64,000 nucleotides of DNA from Actibacterium naphthalenivorans. Lineage in GTDB: Bacteria; Pseudomonadota; Alphaproteobacteria; Rhodobacterales; Rhodobacteraceae. The stretch spans positions 1,550,001-1,614,000 of the forward strand of contig NZ_JACIEQ010000001.1 of the NCBI RefSeq assembly GCF_014196965.1, written 5' to 3'. Both the position numbers and the translations under genes were made by a program. The notes beneath the pieces were generated by a model that was not told the DNA's origin, ran no database searches, and saw nothing but the letters and a program-made list of their open reading frames with translations. Of the stretch, positions 36,057 to 45,700 are shown piece by piece (within the stretch, counting starts at the first letter, position 1; each line of letters opens with the position of its first letter).

Positions 36057-37238
36057 TCAGGCGGTGCCGCGCAGGCGGCTTTGGTAATCGTGGCTTTGCC
36101 AGCCGGCGCGGGCCTGCCATTGTTCCCAGGGTTGGCGCGCGGTCAGTTCGGGCGAAATCTCCACTTCGTCAAAGCCCGCGCGGCGGGCCATCGCATATTG
36201 ATCGGCCAGCACATGGCCGCGGGCCCGAAGCCGCCCGTTGAACCCCATCAGCCGCAGGCGCCGGGCCAGGGTGAAGCCGCGCCCGTCGGCGAAAGACGGA
36301 AACTCGACCCGAATCAGCGCAATGCCCTGCAGCAGCCCCGCCAGGCTGGCGGGGTCGGTATCCGAGGGCAGATCGACAGCCAGCATGGGCGCATCGGCGG
36401 GTGCGCCGATCTGTTCGGCACTGACGAAGCCGTTGGTCCAGTCGTCCTTGCCGAATCCCTGATCGGTGACGAGCATATTCATTGGCTGTTCCTCCTCTTT
36501 CGGCAGCGGGCCACGCACGACCTTGCCGTTGATGAAGTGAATTCCGCATTCTTCCTTTTCGGCATCGCGCCAGCGCCCGGCGCGCGGGTCTTCGCCCGGT
36601 GCCACGCGCGACGTGCAGGGCGCGCAGCCGATCGAGGGATAGCCCCTTGCCACCAGCGGATGGCGGGGCAGACGGTTGTTGATCATGTAGTCCTGCACGT
36701 CCTGCGGCGCCCAATGCGCCAGCGGGTTGACCTTGATCCGGCGGTCGCCCTCATTTTCGAAGAAGTCCAGCGTGGCGCGGGTGGCGCCCTGAAACCGTTT
36801 GCGTCCGGTGATCCAGGCGTCGAAATCGGCCAGGGCGCGTTCCAGCGGCTCTGTTTTGCGCAGATCGCAGCAGGCGTCGGTGTCTGCCTGGTGCAGCAGC
36901 CCCTCCGGATCGCGCGCGGCCACGGCCTCGGGGCGGGCGCGGATCGTGCGCACGTCGGTCAGGCCGAGCGCGGTGGCGACCTCTGCCTGATAGCTCAGGG
37001 TTTCGGGGAACAGCATCTGGGTGTCGATGAACAGCACCGGCGCGCTGCGGTCGATGACCGAAAGCATGTGCAGCAGCACAACCGATTCGGCCCCGAAGGA
37101 CGAGACCAGCGCGATGCGCCCCACATGCGGATCGGTCAGGGCGCGTTCCAGCACCGCCTGCGCCGCGTGGTTGCGGTAGCGCGCGTTCAGGCCTGCTACC
37201 CGGTCGGCGACCGGGTGGATCATGGGATCATGCGGCAT
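36057..37238 (-). CDS. cysH: APS reductase CysH fused in frame to DUF934 protein
   Basis: One 393-residue frame from ATG 37238. Residues 1-252 are an assimilatory sulfonucleotide reductase: DACCDLRK and GCAPCTSR give the CC/CxxC 4Fe-4S ligands of APS (not PAPS) reductases, and EECGIHF near 239 holds the catalytic Cys. Residues 253-393 (MNMLVTDQGFGKDDW onward) are DUF934, often encoded beside cys genes. A strong internal ribosome site (AGAGGAGGAA) sits 8 bases before the ATG at 36480-36482, so DUF934 may also be made separately. No stop codon separates them. The start overlaps the sulfite reductase gene by 11 bases. Confidence 0.85.
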   Translation of the reverse strand: MPHDPMIHPVADRVAGLNARYRNHAAQAVLERALTDPHVGRIALVSSFGAESVVLLHMLSVIDRSAPVLFIDTQMLFPETLSYQAEVATALGLTDVRTIRARPEAVAARDPEGLLHQADTDACCDLRKTEPLERALADFDAWITGRKRFQGATRATLDFFENEGDRRIKVNPLAHWAPQDVQDYMINNRLPRHPLVARGYPSIGCAPCTSRVAPGEDPRAGRWRDAEKEECGIHFINGKVVRGPLPKEEEQPMNMLVTDQGFGKDDWTNGFVSAEQIGAPADAPMLAVDLPSDTDPASLAGLLQGIALIRVEFPSFADGRGFTLARRLRLMGFNGRLRARGHVLADQYAMARRAGFDEVEISPELTARQPWEQWQARAGWQSHDYQSRLRGTA

Positions 37239-38904
37239 GTTTCCGGCCCCTTTCGGCCTCGGGGTAGAGCGCGGCCTTGAACGGGCCCGGCCCCAGCCGG
37301 CGATAGGCGTCGAGGAAGGTTTCCTCCTGTCCGTCGCGCAGGTCGAGATAGGCCAGAAGCAGCCGTTCGATGGCCGGCACGATTTCGTCATAGGCAAAAC
37401 CCGGCCCCGCGCGCTCGCCGATGGCGAAATCCTGGGTGCCATCGCCGCCCAGGGTGATCTGATAGTTTTCCACCCCGGCCCGGTCGAGGCCCAGAATGCC
37501 GATATGGCCGACGTGGTGATGGCCGCAGGCGTTGATGCAGCCGGAAATTTTGATCTTCAGCGGGCCGATATCATGCGCCAGCCGCAGCTCTTCGAACCGG
37601 GTGGCGATTTCCTGCGCCACGGGGATGGAGCGGGCGGTGGCCAGCGCGCAGTAATCCATGCCGGGGCAGGCGATGATGTCGGACACCAGCCCGATATTCG
37701 CCGTGGCAAGATCCGCCGCGATCAGCCGTGCGTGCAGGGCGGGCAGGTTCGCGCGATGCACATGCGGCAGGACGATGTTCTGCTCATGGCTGACGCGCAG
37801 CTCGTCATGGCCGAATTCCTCGGCCAGATCGGCCATCACGCGCATCTGTGCGGCCGTGGCATCGCCGGGGGTGGCACCCGGCTTTTTCAGCGAGATCGTG
37901 ACGATGGCGTAATCAGGGTTGCGATGCCGCGCCAGATTGGTATCGGCCCAGGCACGGAACACGGGGTCGCCGGCATGGGCGCTGTCATAAGCAACTGTCG
38001 GTCCCACGCTGAAGGCAGGGGCCCGAAATGCGTCACTGATCTGGCTGAACAGGGCCTGATCCGCCCCGCCAAACGCGGTGCGGCGCAGCAGGAATTCCTC
38101 CTCGACCATGGCGCGCACAGTCTCGATGCCGTTTTCATGGACGGTGATCTTTATGCGCGCCTTGTATTTGTTGTCGCGCCGGCCCAGCAGGTTGTAGACG
38201 CTGACGATCGCCTCGAGATAGGGCAGCAGATCGGCCTTGGGCAGGAAGGGGCGGATGACCTTGCCCTCCATCGGGGTGCGGCCAAGGCCGCCGCCCACGA
38301 TCACCTCGAACCCGGCTTCGCCATTTTCGTCTCTGATCATGCGCAGACCGATGTCATGCGCCTTGACCACGGCGCGGTCGTTCGGGCTTCCGGTGACGGC
38401 GATCTTGAACTTGCGCGGCAGGAACTGAAACTCGGGATGGTCGGTCGACCATTGCCGGATCAGCTCGGCCCAGGGGCGGGGGTCCTCGATCTCATCCGCC
38501 GCAGCGCCCGCGAAATGGTCGGACGTCACGTTTCGGATGGTGTTGCCGCTGGTCTGGATGGCGTGCATTTCCACATCGGCCAGCGCCGACAGCATATCCG
38601 GCACATCGGGCAGTTTCGGCCAGTTGTACTGAATGTTCTGGCGGGTGGTGAAATGGCCATAACCCTTGTCGCACCGCTCGGCGATATAGGCCAGTTGCCG
38701 CATCTGCCGGCTGTTGAGCGTGCCATAGGGAACCGCGACGCGCAGCATATAAGCGTGCAGTTGCAGATACAGGCCGTTCATCAGGCGTAGCGGGCGGAAC
38801 TCCTCCTCGCTCAGCGAACCGTCGATGCGGCGCGCGACCTGAGCGCTGAACTGGGCGACACGTTCCCGCACGAAGGCTTCGTCGAAATCATTGTACTTAT
38901 ACAT
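37228..38904 (-). CDS. cysI: Sulfite reductase hemoprotein (CysI/NirA-like)
   Basis: 558 residues from the ATG at 38904 (AGGTGGAG 7 bases upstream; the frame is open further up). It contains two ferredoxin-like halves. The RCDKGYGHFTTRQNIQ and RHRNPDYAIVTISLKK regions are family-typical. The siroheme/4Fe-4S ligands are CPGMDYC and CINACG. It reduces sulfite to sulfide with electrons probably from Fpr. Siroheme comes from CysG in the same operon. Confidence 0.9.
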   Translation of the reverse strand: MYKYNDFDEAFVRERVAQFSAQVARRIDGSLSEEEFRPLRLMNGLYLQLHAYMLRVAVPYGTLNSRQMRQLAYIAERCDKGYGHFTTRQNIQYNWPKLPDVPDMLSALADVEMHAIQTSGNTIRNVTSDHFAGAAADEIEDPRPWAELIRQWSTDHPEFQFLPRKFKIAVTGSPNDRAVVKAHDIGLRMIRDENGEAGFEVIVGGGLGRTPMEGKVIRPFLPKADLLPYLEAIVSVYNLLGRRDNKYKARIKITVHENGIETVRAMVEEEFLLRRTAFGGADQALFSQISDAFRAPAFSVGPTVAYDSAHAGDPVFRAWADTNLARHRNPDYAIVTISLKKPGATPGDATAAQMRVMADLAEEFGHDELRVSHEQNIVLPHVHRANLPALHARLIAADLATANIGLVSDIIACPGMDYCALATARSIPVAQEIATRFEELRLAHDIGPLKIKISGCINACGHHHVGHIGILGLDRAGVENYQITLGGDGTQDFAIGERAGPGFAYDEIVPAIERLLLAYLDLRDGQEETFLDAYRRLGPGPFKAALYPEAERGRKHAA

Positions 38905-39205
38905 TGCCGATCTCCACCTGCTTGCCATGGGCATAGTTTGACGGGCCGCGAGTGCGGAAGGTTTCGCGGAAATGCACCGGCTCGGGGCCGTTCGGGCCCG
39001 CCTTGGCATCGGCCAGATAGGCACCAACAATGCGCGATTGCTGGCTTTCGGCGAAAATCAGGCGGATCTGAGCGTGCGCTTCATCCTCGATCAACTCGGC
39101 CTCGTGCATGTGGCGGGTCCAGCGGTCGTCTTCGGTCAGCCAGATGGTGTCGCCATCCAGCAGGTCATTCGCGGTCACGACCTTCGGGGTGAATTTACGG
39201 CTCAT
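38897..39205 (-). CDS. DUF2849 protein of the sulfite reduction operon
   Basis: 102 residues, basic with TKGRR-free, TVWLTEDDRW-like content (IWLTEDDRWTRHMHEAEL); no signal peptide or membrane helix. It overlaps the sulfite reductase start by 8 bases and the cysG stop by 4, so it is coupled to both. Family members sit beside sulfite reductase in many alphaproteobacteria; their role is unknown. Confidence 0.8.
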   Translation of the reverse strand: MSRKFTPKVVTANDLLDGDTIWLTEDDRWTRHMHEAELIEDEAHAQIRLIFAESQQSRIVGAYLADAKAGPNGPEPVHFRETFRTRGPSNYAHGKQVEIGNV

Positions 39206-40596
39206 AGGGCCAACTCCTTGGGGTGTGCGGTGGCGGTTGCGGGTTGGGCTGCGCGCGGCGCCAGGCCGAGCAGCAGCACGGCGGGGCCGTCCACGCCGTC
39301 AAGGCTTGCCGGAAGATCGGCCAGCGTGACCGCCCGCAACCGGCTGTCGGGGCGCGAGGCGTTTTCGACCACGGTCACCGGCGTGGCGGGATCGGCGCCA
39401 TGCATCAGCAATCGGCCCTGAACGAACCGGGCGCTGCGCTTGCCCATATAGATGGCGGCGACCTCGCCCGCGCGGGCTAGCGCGCGCCAGTCATGTTCGG
39501 CAAAGCCCGCCACGTCATGCCCGGTCAGCAGCCGGACGGAGGAATTGCGCTGGCGCTTGGTGAAGGACTGGCCGATCTGCGCCACGGCGGCGGAGGCGGC
39601 GGTGATGCCGGGCACGATCTGCCAGTCGATGCCGGCGGCGGTCAGGGCGTCAAGCTCTTCGTCCAGCCTGCCGAACACCGCTGGATCGCCGGATTTGAGC
39701 CGCACCACATGGGCCCCCACACGCGCATGTTCGATCATCAGCGCATTGATGTCATCCTGTTGCATCGCGGGGCCGAAACCGGTTTTGCCCGCCTCGATGA
39801 TCGTTGCCTCGCGCCGGGCGAGTTCCAGGATCTCGGGCGTGACAAGCCGGTCGTGGATCACCACATCGGCCGCGTCCAGCGCCTTGCGCGCCTTCAGCGT
39901 CAGAAGGTCGGGGTCGCCGGGGCCGGCGCCCACCAGATCGACCCGGCCCACCGGCGTGGGGGCCGACATGTGGCGCGACAGAAGCGCGTTCAGCGCATCG
40001 GGCAAGGCCGCCTCGCCAGTCGCATTCAGCGCTTTCGGGCCGGAATAGTCATAATATTCCGCCCAGAACGCCCGCCGCACCCGGCCCGGTGCCAGACGTT
40101 CGGCCAACGGGCGAAACGCCTTTGCCGCGCGGGCCAGAATGCCGAGCGTCTGCGGCAGCCGCTCCTCCAGCCCGGCCTTGATCGAGCGCGCCAGAACCGG
40201 GGCCGCGCCTTCGGTGCCAATGGCGATCGTCACCGGATCACGATCGACGATGGCAGGGGTCAGAAAGCTGCTGCCATCGAGATTATCGACGATATTGGTC
40301 GGAACCCCGGCCTCGGCCCCCATCGCGGCGATCCGCGCATCCTGTGCGGCGTCTTCATCGGCCGCGTAAAGCAGCGCGGCATCCTTGAGGTCGGCGCGCG
40401 CGAGGCCGCGTTGCGCAAGGATCAGCCGCCCTGTATCGGCCCAGGCGGAAATCTCGGGCGCGGGTCGCGTGGCGAACACGGTAATCCGCGCTTCGGTCTT
40501 CAGCAGCAGGCGCAGCTTGGCAATCGCCGCCGCGCCGCCGCCGGACACAAGGATGCGTCGGTTCTGAACGGACAGGAAGATCGGAAAATATTTCAC
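39202..40596 (-). CDS. cysG: Siroheme synthase (bifunctional)
   Basis: 464 residues from a GTG at 40596. The N-terminal ~150 residues are precorrin-2 dehydrogenase/sirohydrochlorin ferrochelatase (ILVSGGGAAAIAKLRLLLKTEA). The C-terminal ~250 residues are uroporphyrinogen-III methyltransferase: VDLVGAGPGDPDLLTLKA and VRLKSGDPAVFGR. It makes siroheme for the sulfite reductase downstream. It is the first gene of the cysG-DUF2849-cysI-cysH-fpr operon. Confidence 0.95.
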   Translation of the reverse strand: MKYFPIFLSVQNRRILVSGGGAAAIAKLRLLLKTEARITVFATRPAPEISAWADTGRLILAQRGLARADLKDAALLYAADEDAAQDARIAAMGAEAGVPTNIVDNLDGSSFLTPAIVDRDPVTIAIGTEGAAPVLARSIKAGLEERLPQTLGILARAAKAFRPLAERLAPGRVRRAFWAEYYDYSGPKALNATGEAALPDALNALLSRHMSAPTPVGRVDLVGAGPGDPDLLTLKARKALDAADVVIHDRLVTPEILELARREATIIEAGKTGFGPAMQQDDINALMIEHARVGAHVVRLKSGDPAVFGRLDEELDALTAAGIDWQIVPGITAASAAVAQIGQSFTKRQRNSSVRLLTGHDVAGFAEHDWRALARAGEVAAIYMGKRSARFVQGRLLMHGADPATPVTVVENASRPDSRLRAVTLADLPASLDGVDGPAVLLLGLAPRAAQPATATAHPKELAL

Positions 40597-40890
40597 GTCG
40601 GCCAGGCTCCAGTTTGTCTGGGCTTAAAATAGGGGATTGTTCCAAATCGGCGCCATATGCGGGAAGAAATAAGGACTTGGTCGGGCCAGCCCTGCGCAAA
40701 CCGGAACGGCATTCCGGGTTCTGGCGCGCAGATGGTCCGGTGTTTCCCGGTGCGCCACGCAGGAAAACCCCGAGCGATGGCAAATCCGCCACGCTGCCGG
40801 GGGTTGGGGCGAATCCGGGGCCGCTGCGAAACGATGTACGGCTTGTCGGGAACTGATTTTCACGCTTGGCATTCTCTCTCTACGGGCGCG
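40597..40890. other. Divergent intergenic region between cysG and tamA
   Basis: About 294 bp must contain the promoters of the cys operon and tamA. Both strands have open frames here, but neither shows conserved protein features, and I could not match a known riboswitch. Confidence 0.45.
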
Positions 40891-42723
40891 ATGATAGATG
40901 TGCGGTCAGGCTGGTTTCGGTGGGTGTTTTTGATGGGCAGAGGTTTTGGCAGATGCGCCGTGGCGATCGTCATCGCGGGCTGGGCTGGTATGGCCTCCGG
41001 CACCGAGGTGCGGCTGACCGTTTCCGGCGCCGGGCAGGGGCTGGAGGGGGATCTGCGTGCCGCCTCTCTCGTGGTGTCCACCGCCGAGGATGAAAAAGCC
41101 AACCCGCAGGATCTGCTTTCCGCGGCGCGCGCGGATTATGCCCGGCTGGTCGGCGTGCTCTACGGCGCGGGCTATTACAGCCCGGTTGTGCATATCATCG
41201 TGGATGGGGCCGAGGCCGCGGTGATCCCGCCCTATGGCGCCCCGGCGCGGATCGACACCATCGCGCTTTCGGTCACGACCGGCCCGCGCTTTGCCTTCTC
41301 TCGGGCCCGTCTGGCGCCGCTCGCGCCGGGAACCGAGCTGCCCGAAGCGTTTGCCGCGGGCAAGACGGCGGAAAGCGGCGTGATCGTCGATGCGGTTACC
41401 GCGGGCATCGACGGCTGGCGCGCGCAGGGGCATGCGAAGGCCGCGCCGGCCGGTCAATCGCTTGTGGCCGATCACGCCACAAACACGTTGGATGCCGATA
41501 TCCGGCTGGCCCCGGGGCCGCGCCTGACCTTCGGCAGGCTGACGCTGAGCGGCACGACGCGGATGCGCGAAGAACGGGTGCGCGCCATCGCGGGCCTGCC
41601 CAGCGGCGAAACCTTCTCTCCCGACGCGCTGGAACGCAGCGCCACCCGCCTGCGGCGCAGCGGCGTTTTCCGCTCGGTCACGCTGAACGAGGCGGCGACG
41701 CCCGGCCCCGATGGCACGCTTGATATCGAAGCCGCGCTGGTGGACGACAAGAAGCGCCGGCTCGGGGTCGGGGCGGAACTGTCATCGCTCGAAGGGCTGC
41801 GGTTGTCGACGTTCTGGCTGCACCGGAACCTGATGCGCGGCGGCGAGCGGTTGCGCATTGACGCCGAAGCAGGCGGGATCGGCGGCGAGTCGGGTGGCAC
41901 CGACTATCGGCTCGGGGCCAATATCACCCGCCCCGCGACCTTCGGCCCGGACACGAGCCTGAGCGTTTTCGGCAATCTGGAGGAACTGGATGAGCCCGAG
42001 TATTTCGAACACAAGTTCGAGTTTGGCTTCGGGCTGAGCCGGCAGATATCCGATGACCTGACGGTGGGCGCGGGCGTCACCTATCGCTACAGCGAAGTCG
42101 AGGACGCGCTCGGCGACCGCAGCTTCAACCATATCACCTTTCCGCTGTTCGCAACCCGCGACAAGCGCGATGACAGGCTGAACGCGAGCAACGGCACCTA
42201 TGTGCATCTGGCCGCGACACCGTTCGTCGGCATTGATAACAGCACATCGGGCGCGCAGATCGTGGCGGATACGCGCGTCTATCGCGGGTTCGGCGCCGAC
42301 GATCGCACGGTGCTTGCCGCGCGGGTGCAGCTCGGTTCGGTCGTGGGGGCATCCACCGGAGAAGTGCCGCCCGACATCCTGTTCTTTTCCGGCGGCGGCG
42401 GCACGGTTCGCGGCCAGCCGTATCAATCGCTCGGGGTCGATCTCCCGAGTGGCGACACGATCGGCGGGCGGGGCTTTCTGGGGCTGTCCACCGAATTGCG
42501 GGTTGGCGTCACCGAGAGCATCGGGGTGGTCGGGTTCGCCGATGCGGGCTATGTGGGCCCCGACAGCTGGCCGGGCGGAAGCGGCGACTGGCACACGGGC
42601 GCCGGGCTTGGCCTGCGCTATGACACCGGGATCGGCCCGATCCGGTTCGATATCGCGGCGCCGGTCAGCGGAAGCACCGGCGACGGGGTTCAGTTTTACA
42701 TCGGTATTGGGCAGGCGTTCTGA
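40891..42723 (+). CDS. tamA: TamA, BamA-superfamily translocation and assembly protein
   Basis: About 610 residues from ATG 40891; MGRGFGR at 40933 is an alternative with a clearer signal peptide (CAVAIVIAGWAGMASG). Three POTRA-like repeats occupy ~45-300 (GAGYYSPVVHIIVDG; ATRLRRSGVFRSVTL), then a 16-stranded barrel ending in GIGQAF. The FSGGGGTVRGQPYQSLG segment fits the strand-13/14 substrate-loop region of Omp85 proteins. It works with TamB, whose start overlaps its stop (ATGA). Confidence 0.9.
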   Translation: MIDVRSGWFRWVFLMGRGFGRCAVAIVIAGWAGMASGTEVRLTVSGAGQGLEGDLRAASLVVSTAEDEKANPQDLLSAARADYARLVGVLYGAGYYSPVVHIIVDGAEAAVIPPYGAPARIDTIALSVTTGPRFAFSRARLAPLAPGTELPEAFAAGKTAESGVIVDAVTAGIDGWRAQGHAKAAPAGQSLVADHATNTLDADIRLAPGPRLTFGRLTLSGTTRMREERVRAIAGLPSGETFSPDALERSATRLRRSGVFRSVTLNEAATPGPDGTLDIEAALVDDKKRRLGVGAELSSLEGLRLSTFWLHRNLMRGGERLRIDAEAGGIGGESGGTDYRLGANITRPATFGPDTSLSVFGNLEELDEPEYFEHKFEFGFGLSRQISDDLTVGAGVTYRYSEVEDALGDRSFNHITFPLFATRDKRDDRLNASNGTYVHLAATPFVGIDNSTSGAQIVADTRVYRGFGADDRTVLAARVQLGSVVGASTGEVPPDILFFSGGGGTVRGQPYQSLGVDLPSGDTIGGRGFLGLSTELRVGVTESIGVVGFADAGYVGPDSWPGGSGDWHTGAGLGLRYDTGIGPIRFDIAAPVSGSTGDGVQFYIGIGQAF

Positions 42724-45700
42724 TGCGGCATTTCCTCACGATCCTGTTTGCCCTTTTTCTGCCGCTGGCCGCGCTGGCGCAGGACACGTCCGAAACCGAT
42801 CGCGGGCTGTTGCAGGGCTTTATCGAAGACAACCTGTCTGATGCCGGGCGCGAGGTGCGGATATCCGGGTTTGAGGGCGCGCTTTCCTCGCGCGCCACGA
42901 TCGACGAACTGACCATCGCCGATGACGATGGAATCTGGCTGACCCTGCGCGGTGTCGTGCTGGATTGGTCGCGGGCCGCGCTGCTGCGCGGCCGCCTTGA
43001 GGTGCGGGAGCTTTCGGCGGCCGAAATCCTGTTGCCACGCCTGCCCGGGGCGGGAACCGGGGCCAAGCCGCCGGAGACGGAGGCCACGCCGTTTCAGCTG
43101 CCCGACCTGCCTGTTTCTGTCCAGATCGGGTTGATCAGGGCCGAAAAGGTCAGCCTTGGCGCGGCGCTGCTCGGTGCGGCGGCGGACGTGTCACTTGAGG
43201 GGAGCATGGAGCTGGCCGGTGGCGCCGGCCAGGCCGCGCTGACCATCCTGCGCATCGACGGGACGGCGGGCCGCTTCGTGCTTGATGCGGCCTATTCCAA
43301 TGAAACCGACGTGCTGAAGCTCGATCTGGATCTGTCGGAAGAGGAAGACGGCATTCTGAGCAACCTGATCGGCCTTCCGGGCACGCCTGCACTGGATCTC
43401 ACGGTCGTGGGCGAGGCGCCGCTTTCCGACTATACCGCCGAAATCCTGCTCTCTTCGGACGGGCAGGAGCGGCTGAGTGGCCAGATCCGTCAAACCGCAG
43501 TGGCAAGCGCAGAGGGCGCACCGCCGGTGCGTCAGTTTTCAGGGGATGTGGGCGGCGATATAACGCCGCTGTTCGCACCCGATCTGCGCCCCTTCTTCGG
43601 CCCCTATGTCAGTCTCTCTTTCACCGGAATGCGGGAACCGGACGGTCGGCTTGAGCTGAGCAGTTTCAGCCTTTCGTCCTCCGCGATGGTGCTGGGGGGC
43701 AATCTGGTGATCGGCGCGGATGGCCTGCCCGAACGGTTCGGACTTGACGGGCTGATCGGGGCGGAAGGGCCGGTTCTGCTGCCGGTCTCGGGCCCGGAAA
43801 CCTGGGTGGAGCAGGCCGAGATCGCGGCAAGCTTCGATGCCTCCGATGGCGATCAGTGGACGTTGAGCGCCGCCGTTGCGGGGCTGTTGCGCGACGGGCT
43901 GTCGATCGACGCCATCACCCTAGCGGGGGGCGGTACGATCAGCCGGGGCGATCTGCAAAGCGTGACCGCCGATCTGGACGCCACCGCCAGTGGCATCGCG
44001 CATGCGAATGCCGATCTCGCCCGCGCCCTCGGCGAAGACCTGACCGTCAGCGCATCGCTGGTATCGCAAGAGGGCGAGGCGCTCAGGCTGACCCGGCTGG
44101 ACGTCGACGGCGCGGGGCTGCAGTTGGCGGCACAAGGGCAGATTGGCGGCGTCGAGGCCGGTTTCCCCGTCGATGGCAGTTTGCGCCTGATCAGTGACGA
44201 TATTTCCCGGTTTTCGGGCTTGGCCGGACAAAACCTTTCAGGCGCGGCCGAAGTGACGGTGACGGGGCGCGCAACCGCCTTGAGCGGTGCGTTCGACGCG
44301 GATGTGATCGCCCGCACAACCGGGCTGGGCATCGGGATGGCACAGATCGACCCGCTGTTGGGCGGCGAAACCGTGCTCGAGGCGACGGCCCGGCGCGATG
44401 AAGACGGCACCACCCTGGACCGTTTCGTCATCACGAATGACGCGGTTTCCGCCACCGCGAAGGGCACCATCGACAGCAACGCGGCAAACCTCGATCTGCA
44501 GGCACGCCTGTCGGAGCTTTCGCTCGTCATGCCGGAACTTTCGGGGCCCGCGACACTGGACGCTGCGATACGCTGGGCGAAAGACGCGCCCGTCATCCTC
44601 GACCGGCTGGAGGCAGAGGCCATGGGCACGCAACTGAGCGGTGAGGGCACGCTGGATCTCGCGGATGAAACCCTGCCCGCCTCCGGTACGCTGCGGGTTT
44701 CGGCCGCCGATCTGGGGCGGTTCTCGGCCCTTGCGGGGCGGCCGCTGGGCGGGGCGCTCGAGGCCGTGATTTCCGGCGCAGGGGCGGTAAAAGGCAGCGA
44801 TTTCGATGTGACGCTGGAGGCACAGGGGCAGAACCTTGCCGGCGGCATGGGCGATATCGACAAACTCTTCAGGGGGCAGACCACCCTCTCCGTCGCCGCG
44901 GCACAGGCCGACGGGCAATTGCGTATCGGCCACCTTCGGCTTCAATCCCCCGCGCTGACCGCGAATGTGGAAAGCGGCCAGAGCGACAGCCTGGAGTTCA
45001 CGGCAAACCTGTCGGATCTGGCGCTTCTCGCCCCCGATTTTCCCGGACCCGCCTCGGTGACCGGCACTGCGCGGCCGGATGGGCGCGATTGGCTGGTTGA
45101 CCTGAATGCCACCGGGCCGGGGGGCACGACCGGTACGATTTCCGGGCGGGTGGCGGAAAACGCCGAAACCGTGAACCTTGCGCTGGCGGGGGCGGCGCCG
45201 CTGGGGCTTGCGAATACATTCATCGCGCCACGGTCCCTGCTGGGAACGCTGCGCTATGACCTGCGGGTGGACGGAAAACCGGGGCTTCAGGCGCTTTCGG
45301 GCGTGATCTCCACCACCGACGCGCGCCTTGCCGCGCCGACGCTGGGGCTGGCGCTGAGCAATATCGGGGCCACGATCAACCTTTCGGGCGGGCGCGCCGT
45401 GATCGACGTGACCGCCCGCAGCGCTGATGGCGGAACGATGAGTGTAGCCGGGCCTGTCGGCCTGTCGGCGCCGAACGAGGCGGATCTGAGAATTGTCTTC
45501 AACAGGTTCGTGCTGCGCGATCCGGCACTGTATCAAACCAGCCTCAGCGGGCAGGTCGATATTCGCGGGCCGTTGCAGGGGGGCGGCACCATCCGCGGAA
45601 CGCTCGAACTGGGCCATACCGAAGTGCAGGTGCCATCGACGGGCCTGTCGGTCACCGGCACGATCCCCGACAATCTGACCCATTTGAACGAAGCCGGTAA

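Noticed and set aside
40597-40890. A cobalamin or sulfur-related riboswitch in the cysG-tamA spacer.
   Set aside because: The cobalamin core elements and known sulfur riboswitch motifs could not be matched.
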